Below, in pieces: positions 5,182 to 13,111 of a stretch of 13,111 nt of DNA (the first letter of the stretch is position 1; each line of letters opens with the position of its first letter). The notes beneath the pieces are model-generated. The model did not search any database and was not told the origin of the DNA. It saw only the letters and a list, made by a program, of their open reading frames with translations. A program made the position numbers and the translations under genes. Origin of the DNA: Symbiobacteriaceae bacterium (GTDB lineage: Bacteria > Bacillota_E > Symbiobacteriia > Symbiobacteriales > Symbiobacteriaceae); NCBI GenBank assembly GCA_027356675.1, contig DAHVXO010000093.1:1-13111 (forward strand), written 5' to 3'.

Positions 5182-6264
5182 GTGGCGACTCCACTCATCA
5201 GCCTCACACAGGCCAACCGGTTCCTGCTCAGCCGGCAGCATCTGCTCCAGTCCTGCGATGACCCCGTTGGCGCAGTGCGGGATGCCTGTGGACTGCAGGC
5301 GCAGATACCCTCCACCCCGGCGGCTTCCTTACGCGCCCGCGTCCGTGGGTTCGCACTGGCCGACTACGACCGGCTTGTGGCCGTGGACCGCAACCTGGTG
5401 CGGACGTGGGCGATGCGGGGGACGGTGCATGTGGTACCGTCCGACCGGTTGGCCATGTATACAAGGGTCTACGAGCCCCATCCGTGGCCCCAGGCGGGTC
5501 TCGCCAAGACCCTGGAGTTCTTGGCCGATGGACCGCTCACCCGAGCGGGCCTGGCGCAGCGGGCCATGTCCAACCTGGGAATACCCCCGGACGAGGCGGA
5601 GCGAATGTTTAGCCCGTGGGGCGGCATTCTGCGTAGCCTGGCCGCGCAAGCCCTGACCGTGCATGTGCCGGTGGAGGGGCCGGATGTGCCCGTCGCCCGC
5701 ACGGTGGATTGGCTTGGGTACGAACCGGAGCCTACGGCCGTGGAAGGCCTCGAAGACGCCCTGCTGCGCGACTATCTGCACGGGTATGGCCCCGCCGCCC
5801 TGCAAGACTTCGCGTACTTCACATTGTTCAGTGCCACCCGGGTGCGGGCGATCTTCGCCCGGGCAGCGGACCTGGTGGCGGTCAAGGTGGAAGGCTCCCG
5901 GCACCCACAGTTTGTGCTGGCCGAAGACCTTCCGGCACTGCTGGCGACGACGGGAGCCGAACACGCGCCGGTCCAGCTGCTGCCCCGCTTCGACTCGCTG
6001 CTACTCGCTTACAAGGACAAGGCCAGGTTGCTGGACGAATCTCAGCGCACGCAGGTCTTCCGAATTGCCGCCCAGGTCGAGGCGACTGTCCTGGTTGGTG
6101 GCCGGGTCGCCGGCACGTGGACCGCCAGGCGCACTGCGCGCGAACTGCGCTTCAGGTATTTCCCGTTTACGCGGCGCGCGGCAGGTCCGGTGGAACGCGA
6201 AGCCAGGCGCCTGGCCGACTGGTACGGCCTGGAGCGCCTGGCATTCCAAGTCGAGACCAAATAA
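5182..6264 (+). CDS. AlkZ/YcaQ-like winged-helix DNA glycosylase-family protein (HTH_42)
   Basis: 360 residues. The start is GTG at 5182, 7 nt after GGAGG; an in-frame ATG at 5128 lacks a good site. The protein matches the HTH_42 superfamily of tandem winged helices. It has the N-terminal GLQAQ motif with Gln39-x-Gln41, MRGTVHVVP (78-86), LLPRFDSLLLAYKDK (266-280), and a C-terminal VLVGGRVAGTW segment around 303-313. In Streptomyces AlkZ and E. coli YcaQ, a Q-x-Q (or Q-x-D) pair at this position is the catalytic element that unhooks interstrand crosslinks or bulky alkylated bases. Keeping both glutamines suggests an active glycosylase here, as inference; many HTH_42 proteins are of unknown function. 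I found no clear promoter for it between its start and divergent dusB. Confidence 0.85.
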   Translation: MATPLISLTQANRFLLSRQHLLQSCDDPVGAVRDACGLQAQIPSTPAASLRARVRGFALADYDRLVAVDRNLVRTWAMRGTVHVVPSDRLAMYTRVYEPHPWPQAGLAKTLEFLADGPLTRAGLAQRAMSNLGIPPDEAERMFSPWGGILRSLAAQALTVHVPVEGPDVPVARTVDWLGYEPEPTAVEGLEDALLRDYLHGYGPAALQDFAYFTLFSATRVRAIFARAADLVAVKVEGSRHPQFVLAEDLPALLATTGAEHAPVQLLPRFDSLLLAYKDKARLLDESQRTQVFRIAAQVEATVLVGGRVAGTWTARRTARELRFRYFPFTRRAAGPVEREARRLADWYGLERLAFQVETK

Positions 6265-6389
6265 GGGGGAACGACACTGCGATGATCCAGGCGAGCACGG
6301 ACGTGACCAAGCCTTTGCTTAGGCATGGTCCTCCGTGGGTTGTAGGATTTTGTGCTCGATCACGTACATTCTAACGGCAAATCATACGG

Positions 6390-6427
6390 TTGCCTATGGT
6401 GGATCAACTTGTTACCATGAACATGGT
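6390..6427 (+). promoter_or_regulatory. Promoter and possible operator of the UPF0173 gene
   Basis: TTGCCT (6390-6395), a 17-bp spacer and TACCAT (6413-6418). The -10 box overlaps a perfect inverted repeat, ACCATG-AA-CATGGT (6414-6427), that covers the likely start site. A further ATGGT half-site lies at 6396-6400. This is the arrangement expected of a repressor site, but the regulator is unknown. Confidence 0.5.
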
Positions 6428-6454
6428 GGGATTCGTGATGGGAGGGGGATGGTC

Positions 6455-7129
6455 ATGCGCCTTCGCTACCTGGGGCACGCGGCCTTCGAACTGACGGAGG
6501 GCCAGACGAATCTGTTGATCGACCCGTTCATTACTGGCAACCCGCTCTGCCCTGTGAAGGCTGAGGACCTGCATCCGCAATACATCCTCGTGACGCACTT
6601 CCATGGGGACCACGTCGGTGACGCCGAACAGATCGCGAAACGCACCGGCGCAACAGTCATCAGCACATACGAGGGCGCTTCCGAATTGGCGGCCAAGGGC
6701 GTCAAGATCCATGGCATGGCACTGGGCGGCAAGTTCAAGTTTCCGTTCGGCACGGTGCGGGTGACCATGGCATTCCATGGCTCAGGCGTGTCCGGCGGTC
6801 ACGCGGCCGGGTTCGTCATCAACATCGGCGGCAAGCGCGTATACCACTCCGGCGACACGTGCCTCTTCAGCGATATGAAGCTCCTGAACGGCGTGATTGA
6901 GGAGCCTGGCATCGACGTGGCTCTGCTGCCAGTGGGCGATAACTTCACCATGGGCGCAGCAGACGCGGCCATCGCAACGGAATGGATTGCCCCGAAGGTG
7001 GTCATTCCGATGCACTGGGGTACCTTCCCCGTCCTGGCTCCGGACGCAAGTGATTTTGCGGGCCGCGTTGCCAAGTTGAGCGGCACGAGGGCTGTGATCC
7101 TGCAGCCCGGGCAGACACACGAGTTTTAG
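6455..7129 (+). CDS. UPF0173 metal-dependent hydrolase (metallo-beta-lactamase fold)
   Basis: 224 residues, close to the family norm of about 225-230. ATG at 6455 is preferred because GGAGG lies 9 nt upstream; an ATG two codons earlier is too close to that site. It is a cytoplasmic metallo-beta-lactamase-fold protein with MRLRYLGHAAFEL at the N-terminus and LLIDPFITGNP (20-30). The metal-binding motif is HFHGDH (His48, His50, Asp52, His53), and further ligands are likely His108 (FHGSG), Asp134 (YHSGDT) and His187 (MHWGTF). The two-metal site is complete, so the protein should be an active hydrolase. The physiological substrate of the family is not known to me. The gene is transcribed alone and ends at a hairpin shared with the convergent degV-type gene. 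Confidence 0.93.
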   Translation: MRLRYLGHAAFELTEGQTNLLIDPFITGNPLCPVKAEDLHPQYILVTHFHGDHVGDAEQIAKRTGATVISTYEGASELAAKGVKIHGMALGGKFKFPFGTVRVTMAFHGSGVSGGHAAGFVINIGGKRVYHSGDTCLFSDMKLLNGVIEEPGIDVALLPVGDNFTMGAADAAIATEWIAPKVVIPMHWGTFPVLAPDASDFAGRVAKLSGTRAVILQPGQTHEF

Positions 7130-7144
7130 TGCCACCCCGAACAA

Positions 7145-7177
7145 AAGGGCAGATGCCGGTGAACGGCATCTGCCCTT
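7145..7177. terminator. Shared terminator between convergent genes
   Basis: A perfect 14-bp stem, AAGGGCAGATGCCG with its complement, around the loop GTGAA. On the minus strand it is followed by TTTT counting the end of the stem, so it should end the DegV transcript. On the plus strand the T-run is only two bases, but the stem lies 15 nt after the UPF0173 stop and probably serves both genes. Confidence 0.8.
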
Positions 7178-7182
7178 GGGCG

Positions 7183-8067
7183 TTAGTGCTCGATGGGGAT
7201 CGGCAGTGGCCCCGGGAAGAATGCCACCCCAATCGCGTCTGGCCCGGTGTGCGCACCGAGGCTGGGGTTTACCCGTACGACCTCGAGCATGACCGGGGAT
7301 AGCCGGTCGTGAATGACCTTGATCAGCCAGTCCACATCCGCCTGGCAGTCGCCGTGCATGATCATACAAGTGACCGGAGCGCCTTCGCCGAGCCGGTCGA
7401 CCATCGTATCGACGATGTTGCTAATGGCCCCGCGGAACGAGCGTGCGCGTCCCGTTGGCGCGTAGGTCCCCGTGACCTTATCGACTGTGATGATGGGACG
7501 CACACCAAGGAGGCTGCCCATGTACCCGGCCACCCGTCCGATGCGGCCGCCCCGGCGCAGGTAATCCAGCTTATCGATGGTGTAGAGCATATCCGTCTTC
7601 TGGCCCACCAGGTTGGCCAGGGCGATGATCTCTTCCGGGTTCTTGCCCTCCCGGGCCGCGTGCGCGGCAACGATCACCTGCAAGGCCATGGCACCGGATA
7701 GGGTTCCCGTATCCACGATGCGGATATCGGCGTCGGGCAGCATCGCCCGAGCCGTGCGGGCGCTGGCGATCGAACCGCTGAGCCCACCGGACAGGTGGAA
7801 GGAGAGAATGGGGAGGCCTGCCTGGGCGGCATCGGTGTACGCGATGAGGAAATCTCCCGCCGATGGCTGGGATGTACTCGGGAACTCACCTTGCGCCCGC
7901 AGACGCCGGTAAAAGTCCGCCGGGGCGATGTCCACCCCGCTGACGAGTTCCTGGGAACCGAAACGGACCATCAGCGGTACAACCTTAATCCCTAACTGCT
8001 GAGCAGCGCCATCCGGCAGGTCTACCCCACCGTCGGTCATGATCAATACCGAGCCAACCGCTGCCAT
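7183..8067 (-). CDS. DegV-family fatty-acid-binding protein (FakB-like)
   Basis: 294 residues. The start is ATG at 8067 with AGGAGG 10 nt upstream. DegV/FakB proteins are cytoplasmic, bind a fatty acid, and in many Bacillota present it to the kinase FakA for phosphorylation. Family marks are the N-terminal TDGGVDLP (in place of the commoner TDS-x-x-DLP), PSTSQPS (63-69), HLSGGLSGS (91-99) with Ser93, the DTGTLSGAMALQV segment, and DYLRRGGRIGRVAGYMGSLL followed by the GVRPII strand. The C-terminus carries the HTGPDAIGVAFFPG motif that closes the lipid pocket. No FakA gene is in the window. It is downstream of, and in the same direction as, the two-component operon, separated by a hairpin. Confidence 0.93.
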   Translation of the reverse strand: MAAVGSVLIMTDGGVDLPDGAAQQLGIKVVPLMVRFGSQELVSGVDIAPADFYRRLRAQGEFPSTSQPSAGDFLIAYTDAAQAGLPILSFHLSGGLSGSIASARTARAMLPDADIRIVDTGTLSGAMALQVIVAAHAAREGKNPEEIIALANLVGQKTDMLYTIDKLDYLRRGGRIGRVAGYMGSLLGVRPIITVDKVTGTYAPTGRARSFRGAISNIVDTMVDRLGEGAPVTCMIMHGDCQADVDWLIKVIHDRLSPVMLEVVRVNPSLGAHTGPDAIGVAFFPGPLPIPIEH

Positions 8068-8115
8068 CCAAAATCCACCTCCTGGAGCTTGCGAACCGCT
8101 CTCACGCGCATCCCA

Positions 8116-8121
8116 ATCATA
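8116..8121 (-). promoter_or_regulatory. Candidate -10 box of the DegV-family gene
   Basis: Minus-strand TATGAT about 50 nt before the start codon. The -35 position has no good match, so the call rests on the -10 box and on the hairpin upstream separating this gene from the response regulator. Confidence 0.3.
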
Positions 8122-8173
8122 GCGTCCCTGAGCTTACGCCCACATCTCCCCGGAGGTTCATGCACTCAATCGA

Positions 8174-8200
8174 AGCGACCGTCCCAGTGGGACGGTCGCT
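8174..8200. terminator. Perfect hairpin without T-run after the two-component operon
   Basis: AGCGACCGTCCC and its exact complement form a 12-bp stem around a 3-nt loop, 34 nt after the response-regulator stop. No T-run follows on either strand, so it may attenuate rather than end transcription towards the DegV gene, or it may stabilise the mRNA 3' end. Confidence 0.5.
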
Positions 8201-8234
8201 ATGCCTGGCGATATGGACCGATCGGACCATTGGG

Positions 8235-8900
8235 TCAGACCAGGTTCAACTCCTGGGCAATCAGCACAGCCTGAACCCGGTCACGAGCGTTCAATTTGGC
8301 GAAAATGGCCCGCACATGATGCTTGACAGTTCCGAGACCGATATAGAGTTTCTCCGCAATATCCTGATTCGTGGCGCCTGAGGCCATCAGACGCAGCACC
8401 TCCGCCTCCCGGTCGGTGAGCGGCTCCGAAAGCGGTTGAGCCTTGGGCCGGCCGCCAGCGAGGCCCGACAAGCGGGTGAACTCCTTGAGGAGGCGCGCTG
8501 TGATTTGCGGTTGCAGCAATGCCTCGCCCTTGGCCACAGTCCGAATCGCGTGGGACAGTTCGTCATACTCGGCATCCTTGAGCAAATAGCCGCGGGCACC
8601 TGCCGCCAGGCCCTCGAATATATACTCCTCATCGTCGAAAGTCGTCAGGATGATGACCGCTGCACGGGAGCAGCGCCGGGTGAGTTCGCGAGTCGCTGCC
8701 ACACCATCCATGCCGGGCATCCGCACGTCCATCAAGATGACGTCCGGGTCCAGCGCCTGGGCCACGTCCAGGGCCTGCTGCCCGCTCTCGGCCTCACCAA
8801 CGACGATCATATCCGCATTGCGGTTGAGCAGCCCAGCCAGCCCCTTTCGGAGCAGCGACTGGTCATCGACCATCAAAATACGGATTTTCGAATCAGCCAT
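8235..8900 (-). CDS. NarL/FixJ-type DNA-binding response regulator
   Basis: 221 residues. The start is ATG at 8900, 7 nt after GGAGG. The receiver domain (about 5-122) has the acidic pair Asp12/Asp13, phospho-acceptor Asp58 in LMDVRMPGMDG, Thr86/Thr87 in ILTTFDDE and Lys108 in LLKDAEYDE, so it should be fully phosphorylatable. A linker (about 125-158) leads to a LuxR/NarL helix-turn-helix (about 160-216) with LTDREAEVLRLMASGATNQD, IAEKL, and GTVKHHVRAIFAKL as recognition region. Its Shine-Dalgarno lies inside the last codons of the upstream histidine kinase, whose stop is 2 nt before this ATG, so the two are translationally coupled and form a cognate pair. Targets are unknown. The divergent aconitase promoter region, with its paired half-sites, is a possible target (inference). 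Confidence 0.96.
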   Translation of the reverse strand: MADSKIRILMVDDQSLLRKGLAGLLNRNADMIVVGEAESGQQALDVAQALDPDVILMDVRMPGMDGVAATRELTRRCSRAAVIILTTFDDEEYIFEGLAAGARGYLLKDAEYDELSHAIRTVAKGEALLQPQITARLLKEFTRLSGLAGGRPKAQPLSEPLTDREAEVLRLMASGATNQDIAEKLYIGLGTVKHHVRAIFAKLNARDRVQAVLIAQELNLV

Positions 8901-8902
8901 AT

Positions 8903-10960
8903 TTAGGCCTCCAATGGCAGCACCAATTTAACTTCAAAACCCCCACCCGGATGGACCCCCGCTGTAAACACGCCCTGTAAGGCGTCTGCCCGTTCGCGCA
9001 GCCCGACCAGGCCAAATCCGCCCACATCGGCTGCGATGGCCGGCCCTGTATCATCGTTCGTGATCACTAACAGTACGTGATCACGCTCCCGCCTTAGCAG
9101 GATCTCCACATGCCTGGCCCTTGCGTGCTTCTGGATATTCGTTAAGCTCTCCTGTACCGCCCGATATAATGTAATGCGTGCATCGGTCGTAAGCGGGGAG
9201 AAGTCGCCGCTGACCTTCAGGTCCACCGTTGCCCCGCTCCCAGCTCGCCAGGCCGCTACGAGTTTCGCCAGGGCCTCGGGCAGGGGGTGATCGAAGCGCT
9301 CTAAAGCAGCGCCCATGCCGAGACCGGCGTTAATCGCGGAGTTCACGATCCCGATCGCACTGCGGATATGCTGGCGGGCCGTATCCGGCTCCTCATCCGC
9401 CAATTCCTCGACATACTGCAACTCCACAATCGCAGTGGTCAGGTGATGGCCCAACGAATCGTGGATCTCACGGGCCATGCGAATCCGCTCCCGCGCAATC
9501 GCCATCCGGCGGACCTGCTGGAGCCGGACCTCGAGCAAGTGGTTTACCTGGGCCATCTGCTGCGCGTATAGCGTCGCCTGATGGCGCGCCTCTACCTGGC
9601 GCCGGGTCATGAACGCCATGACCCCGCTGAAGAAGTACATGACGCCGAAGGCAGCGACAAGGGATATGAAGTACTGAATCTGTCCGATGAACAGACCTGT
9701 GGTCCAGAGCGCTACGGCCACCAACAAAATCGGAAAAACGAAGGACGCTACCAGCCAACGGTTCATGAGCGGCACCAGGAAGACGGATTGAGCTGCGACA
9801 ATCATGAACAGATGGCTCATCAAGGGTTCGCCCGATAGCCGGACTAGCCAAACAATCAATCCGGCCTGCACCACCAGCAGTAGCGTACGCCAACGCGGCC
9901 AGACTACCACGACGGTGCCGCCGTATGCCGCCAGCAGTCCAAGGCCGGCACCCAGTAGCGGAGCCCACCGGGCAACGCCGCCCACGAGCGCAGAAGCCAC
10001 CATAACGCCCGTAGTGACCACGATGATTGCCAGGTTCCAAACGTGATACATGCTGATGGGATCCATCACCACGTCCCCAGTCGCCATGGTGGGTGGAGCA
10101 TTCAGCTCCTCGTCCGCGTCGTCAGCGCTGGGTTCACCGGGACGCAGGGTGCGGACGGCCTCGCGCACAGTGGTCAGCACATCCTTGGCCTTGAGCCTGG
10201 CAGTGCGAGCGTTGGGTCGGTTGAGCACCACTTCCGCGTCCAACAACCTAAATAGATGGGCCCGCACCGATTCCAGCCGCGCCAGCAGGTCAGCAAAGAT
10301 CGTCCGCGCAAGGCGCTCACGCTCCTCGACCTCGGAGAGCGACTCAACCGTAAGATCGTATTCCCGCAGCGTCTGGTGACGCTCGTCGACCCCTGCTAGC
10401 AGTTCGTGGGCCACCTGCACCTGCCGCTCCTGCTGCACGGTCGTGAACGTTACCACAGCCGCAAAGATCAGGTAGCCAAGATACATGCCAATGATTGCGA
10501 CCTTGCTCGCTCCCGGGTCATGCGGGGAGATGACCAGGTAAAGAATCAGCCAGAGCGCCCCCACCGTACCGAGAAACGGTGCCCAGCGCCGGACCGGGGA
10601 CACATAAACCGCCTGGACGGCAACGACGAAGAAGAGAAACCGGGTGAGGCCGCCGTCCAAAACATAGATCAGGCTGACGAACACGGTCTGTATGATAAGA
10701 TAGCCTTGGAGGAAGCGCGTCGATCGCTGCGGATTATATACCCGCAGCCGTGACCAGGTAAACAGATAGATGAGCGCAATCAACCCGGCCACACCGTAAT
10801 TTAGTTCGCTCCGCGCTTCACCGGGCGCGGCCGCAGAGAGCGGCGTCGCCACCGGCAAGAGCGCCAGCATGAGCGCTACAAACCCGTTGATCGCATGGGG
10901 ATACCCGGTGTGAAACAGAGCGTCCAGGAAACGCGAGCCTTTGGTTTGCGCCATGTCCAT
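8903..10960 (-). CDS. Membrane histidine kinase with tandem-duplicated sensor/DHp modules
   Basis: 685 residues from ATG at 10960 (a second ATG at 10954 has the better-spaced but weak AGGTG). Residues 24-175 hold about six membrane segments. Residues 176-275 are a cytoplasmic helix pair resembling a HisKA_3 dimerisation domain (EERERLARTIFADL, later VREAVRTLRP), but the phospho-histidine position is Phe222. Residues 310-450 hold another six membrane segments. A true HisKA_3 domain follows with His500 in AREIHDSLGHH. The ATPase domain has the N-box ESLTNIQKHA (604-613), Asp637-x-Gly639 and GGFGL (647-651). The halves align, for example RFLFFVVAVQAVYVSPVRRW with SHLFMIVAAQSVFLVPLMNRW-type spacing and Gln116 matching Gln391. 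The C-terminal half alone is a complete NarX/DesK-like kinase. Its signal is unknown; with no extracytoplasmic domain, it probably senses something in the membrane. Confidence 0.92.
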   Translation of the reverse strand: MDMAQTKGSRFLDALFHTGYPHAINGFVALMLALLPVATPLSAAAPGEARSELNYGVAGLIALIYLFTWSRLRVYNPQRSTRFLQGYLIIQTVFVSLIYVLDGGLTRFLFFVVAVQAVYVSPVRRWAPFLGTVGALWLILYLVISPHDPGASKVAIIGMYLGYLIFAAVVTFTTVQQERQVQVAHELLAGVDERHQTLREYDLTVESLSEVEERERLARTIFADLLARLESVRAHLFRLLDAEVVLNRPNARTARLKAKDVLTTVREAVRTLRPGEPSADDADEELNAPPTMATGDVVMDPISMYHVWNLAIIVVTTGVMVASALVGGVARWAPLLGAGLGLLAAYGGTVVVVWPRWRTLLLVVQAGLIVWLVRLSGEPLMSHLFMIVAAQSVFLVPLMNRWLVASFVFPILLVAVALWTTGLFIGQIQYFISLVAAFGVMYFFSGVMAFMTRRQVEARHQATLYAQQMAQVNHLLEVRLQQVRRMAIARERIRMAREIHDSLGHHLTTAIVELQYVEELADEEPDTARQHIRSAIGIVNSAINAGLGMGAALERFDHPLPEALAKLVAAWRAGSGATVDLKVSGDFSPLTTDARITLYRAVQESLTNIQKHARARHVEILLRRERDHVLLVITNDDTGPAIAADVGGFGLVGLRERADALQGVFTAGVHPGGGFEVKLVLPLEA

Positions 10961-10966
10961 GCACCT

Positions 10967-10995
10967 ATTCTACACGCATTCGGTTAGACTGCGAA
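10967..10995 (-). promoter_or_regulatory. Promoter of the histidine kinase operon, predicting a leaderless mRNA
   Basis: Minus-strand TTCGCA (10990-10995), a 17-bp spacer and TAGAAT (10967-10972). Only 6 nt separate the -10 box from the ATG at 10960, so transcription would start at or next to that A. Confidence 0.55.
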
Positions 10996-11008
10996 TCTGT
11001 GATCGATA

Positions 11009-11068
11009 CTGGTCATATTGGGTGCAGTTGTGCACTTCCAGACGATTTACTGACCAGAGTTAATGGTC
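11009..11068. repeat. Half-site array in the kinase/aconitase divergent promoter region
   Basis: Three copies of TGGTC or its complement lie at 11010-11014, 11052-11056 (GACCA) and 11064-11068. The first two extend to a perfect 7-bp inverted pair, CTGGTCA (11009-11015) and TGACCAG (11051-11057). Between them is GTGCA-GTTG-TGCAC (11022-11035). This looks like a regulator-binding region serving one or both divergent promoters. Confidence 0.45.
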
Positions 11069-11074
11069 TACAAT
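11046..11074 (+). promoter_or_regulatory. Promoter of acnA with an inverted repeat filling the spacer
   Basis: TTTACT (11046-11051), a 17-bp spacer and TACAAT (11069-11074). The spacer is exactly GACCA-GAGTTAA-TGGTC, an inverted repeat. A dimeric regulator bound there would sit between the two promoter boxes. Confidence 0.6.
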
Positions 11075-11104
11075 TGTTCATGTCTAAGAACCTTTCTATC
11101 CCGC

Positions 11105-11120
11105 GTGGGTCTTCACCCAC
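11105..11120 (+). promoter_or_regulatory. Small hairpin in the acnA leader
   Basis: GTGGGT-CTTC-ACCCAC is a perfect 6-bp stem in the roughly 77-nt acnA leader, about 30 nt before the ribosome-binding site. The loop does not match the CAGUGN loop of an iron-responsive element. No T-run follows. Confidence 0.4.
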
Positions 11121-11157
11121 TGGATAATGAACACCAAAGGATTAGAGGGATGGGCAA

Positions 11158-13111
<1,954 letters not shown>

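Noticed and set aside
6281..6373. A 30-codon frame after the AlkZ-like gene
   Set aside because: The start is 12 nt from a weak G-run, the sequence has no recognisable motif, and it lies in an otherwise ordinary intergenic gap of 190 bp.
11105..11120. Iron-responsive element in the acnA leader
   Set aside because: The stem is perfect, but the CTTC loop and the absence of the bulged C do not fit an IRE.

Overview
The window reads as chromosomal DNA of a fairly GC-rich bacterium with strong AGGAGG-type ribosome-binding sites and consensus sigma-A-type promoters. The gene mix (GreA, a CCA-encoding tRNA-Ala, DegV/FakB-type protein, UPF0173 hydrolase, a Gram-positive-type cytochrome b and a CitB-like aconitase) points to a deep-branching aerobic member of the Bacillota (Symbiobacterium/Thermaerobacter-like). 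That placement is inference from gene content only. I see no insertion sequence, phage module or CRISPR array.

Left part (1-1550). The 5' end of a cytochrome b gene (qcrB-like, minus strand, running off the window) has a GTG start, a good promoter and a folded leader of about 135 nt. About 770 bp without a convincing gene separate it from a divergent plus-strand gene for a type-1 blue-copper lipoprotein, which ends at two stacked terminators. This non-coding stretch holds several palindromes and one possible ribbon-helix-helix remnant.

Middle part (1550-8070). In order: tRNA-Ala(UGC), greA (minus, perfect-consensus promoter, long structured leader), a MATE-family efflux pump (plus), dusB (minus, overlapping the MATE 3' end by 46 bp), an AlkZ/YcaQ-like winged-helix protein (plus), a UPF0173 metallo-beta-lactamase-fold hydrolase (plus) and a DegV-family fatty-acid-binding protein (minus). 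The last two converge on one shared hairpin terminator.

Right part (8235-13111). A NarL/LuxR-type response regulator is translationally coupled to a 685-residue membrane histidine kinase. The kinase looks like a tandem internal duplication: six membrane segments plus a degenerate, histidine-less dimerisation helix pair, then six membrane segments plus an intact HisKA_3 and ATPase. It diverges from acnA (aconitase), whose last third lies outside the window. The 197-bp divergent promoter region carries repeated TGGTC/GACCA half-sites, one pair exactly filling the acnA -35/-10 spacer, and the kinase promoter predicts a leaderless transcript. These are the most unusual features of the window.

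Functionally, qcrB, the cupredoxin and aconitase suggest an organism that respires aerobically and runs a TCA cycle. The remaining genes are housekeeping (transcript cleavage, tRNA modification, DNA repair, lipid supply, efflux).
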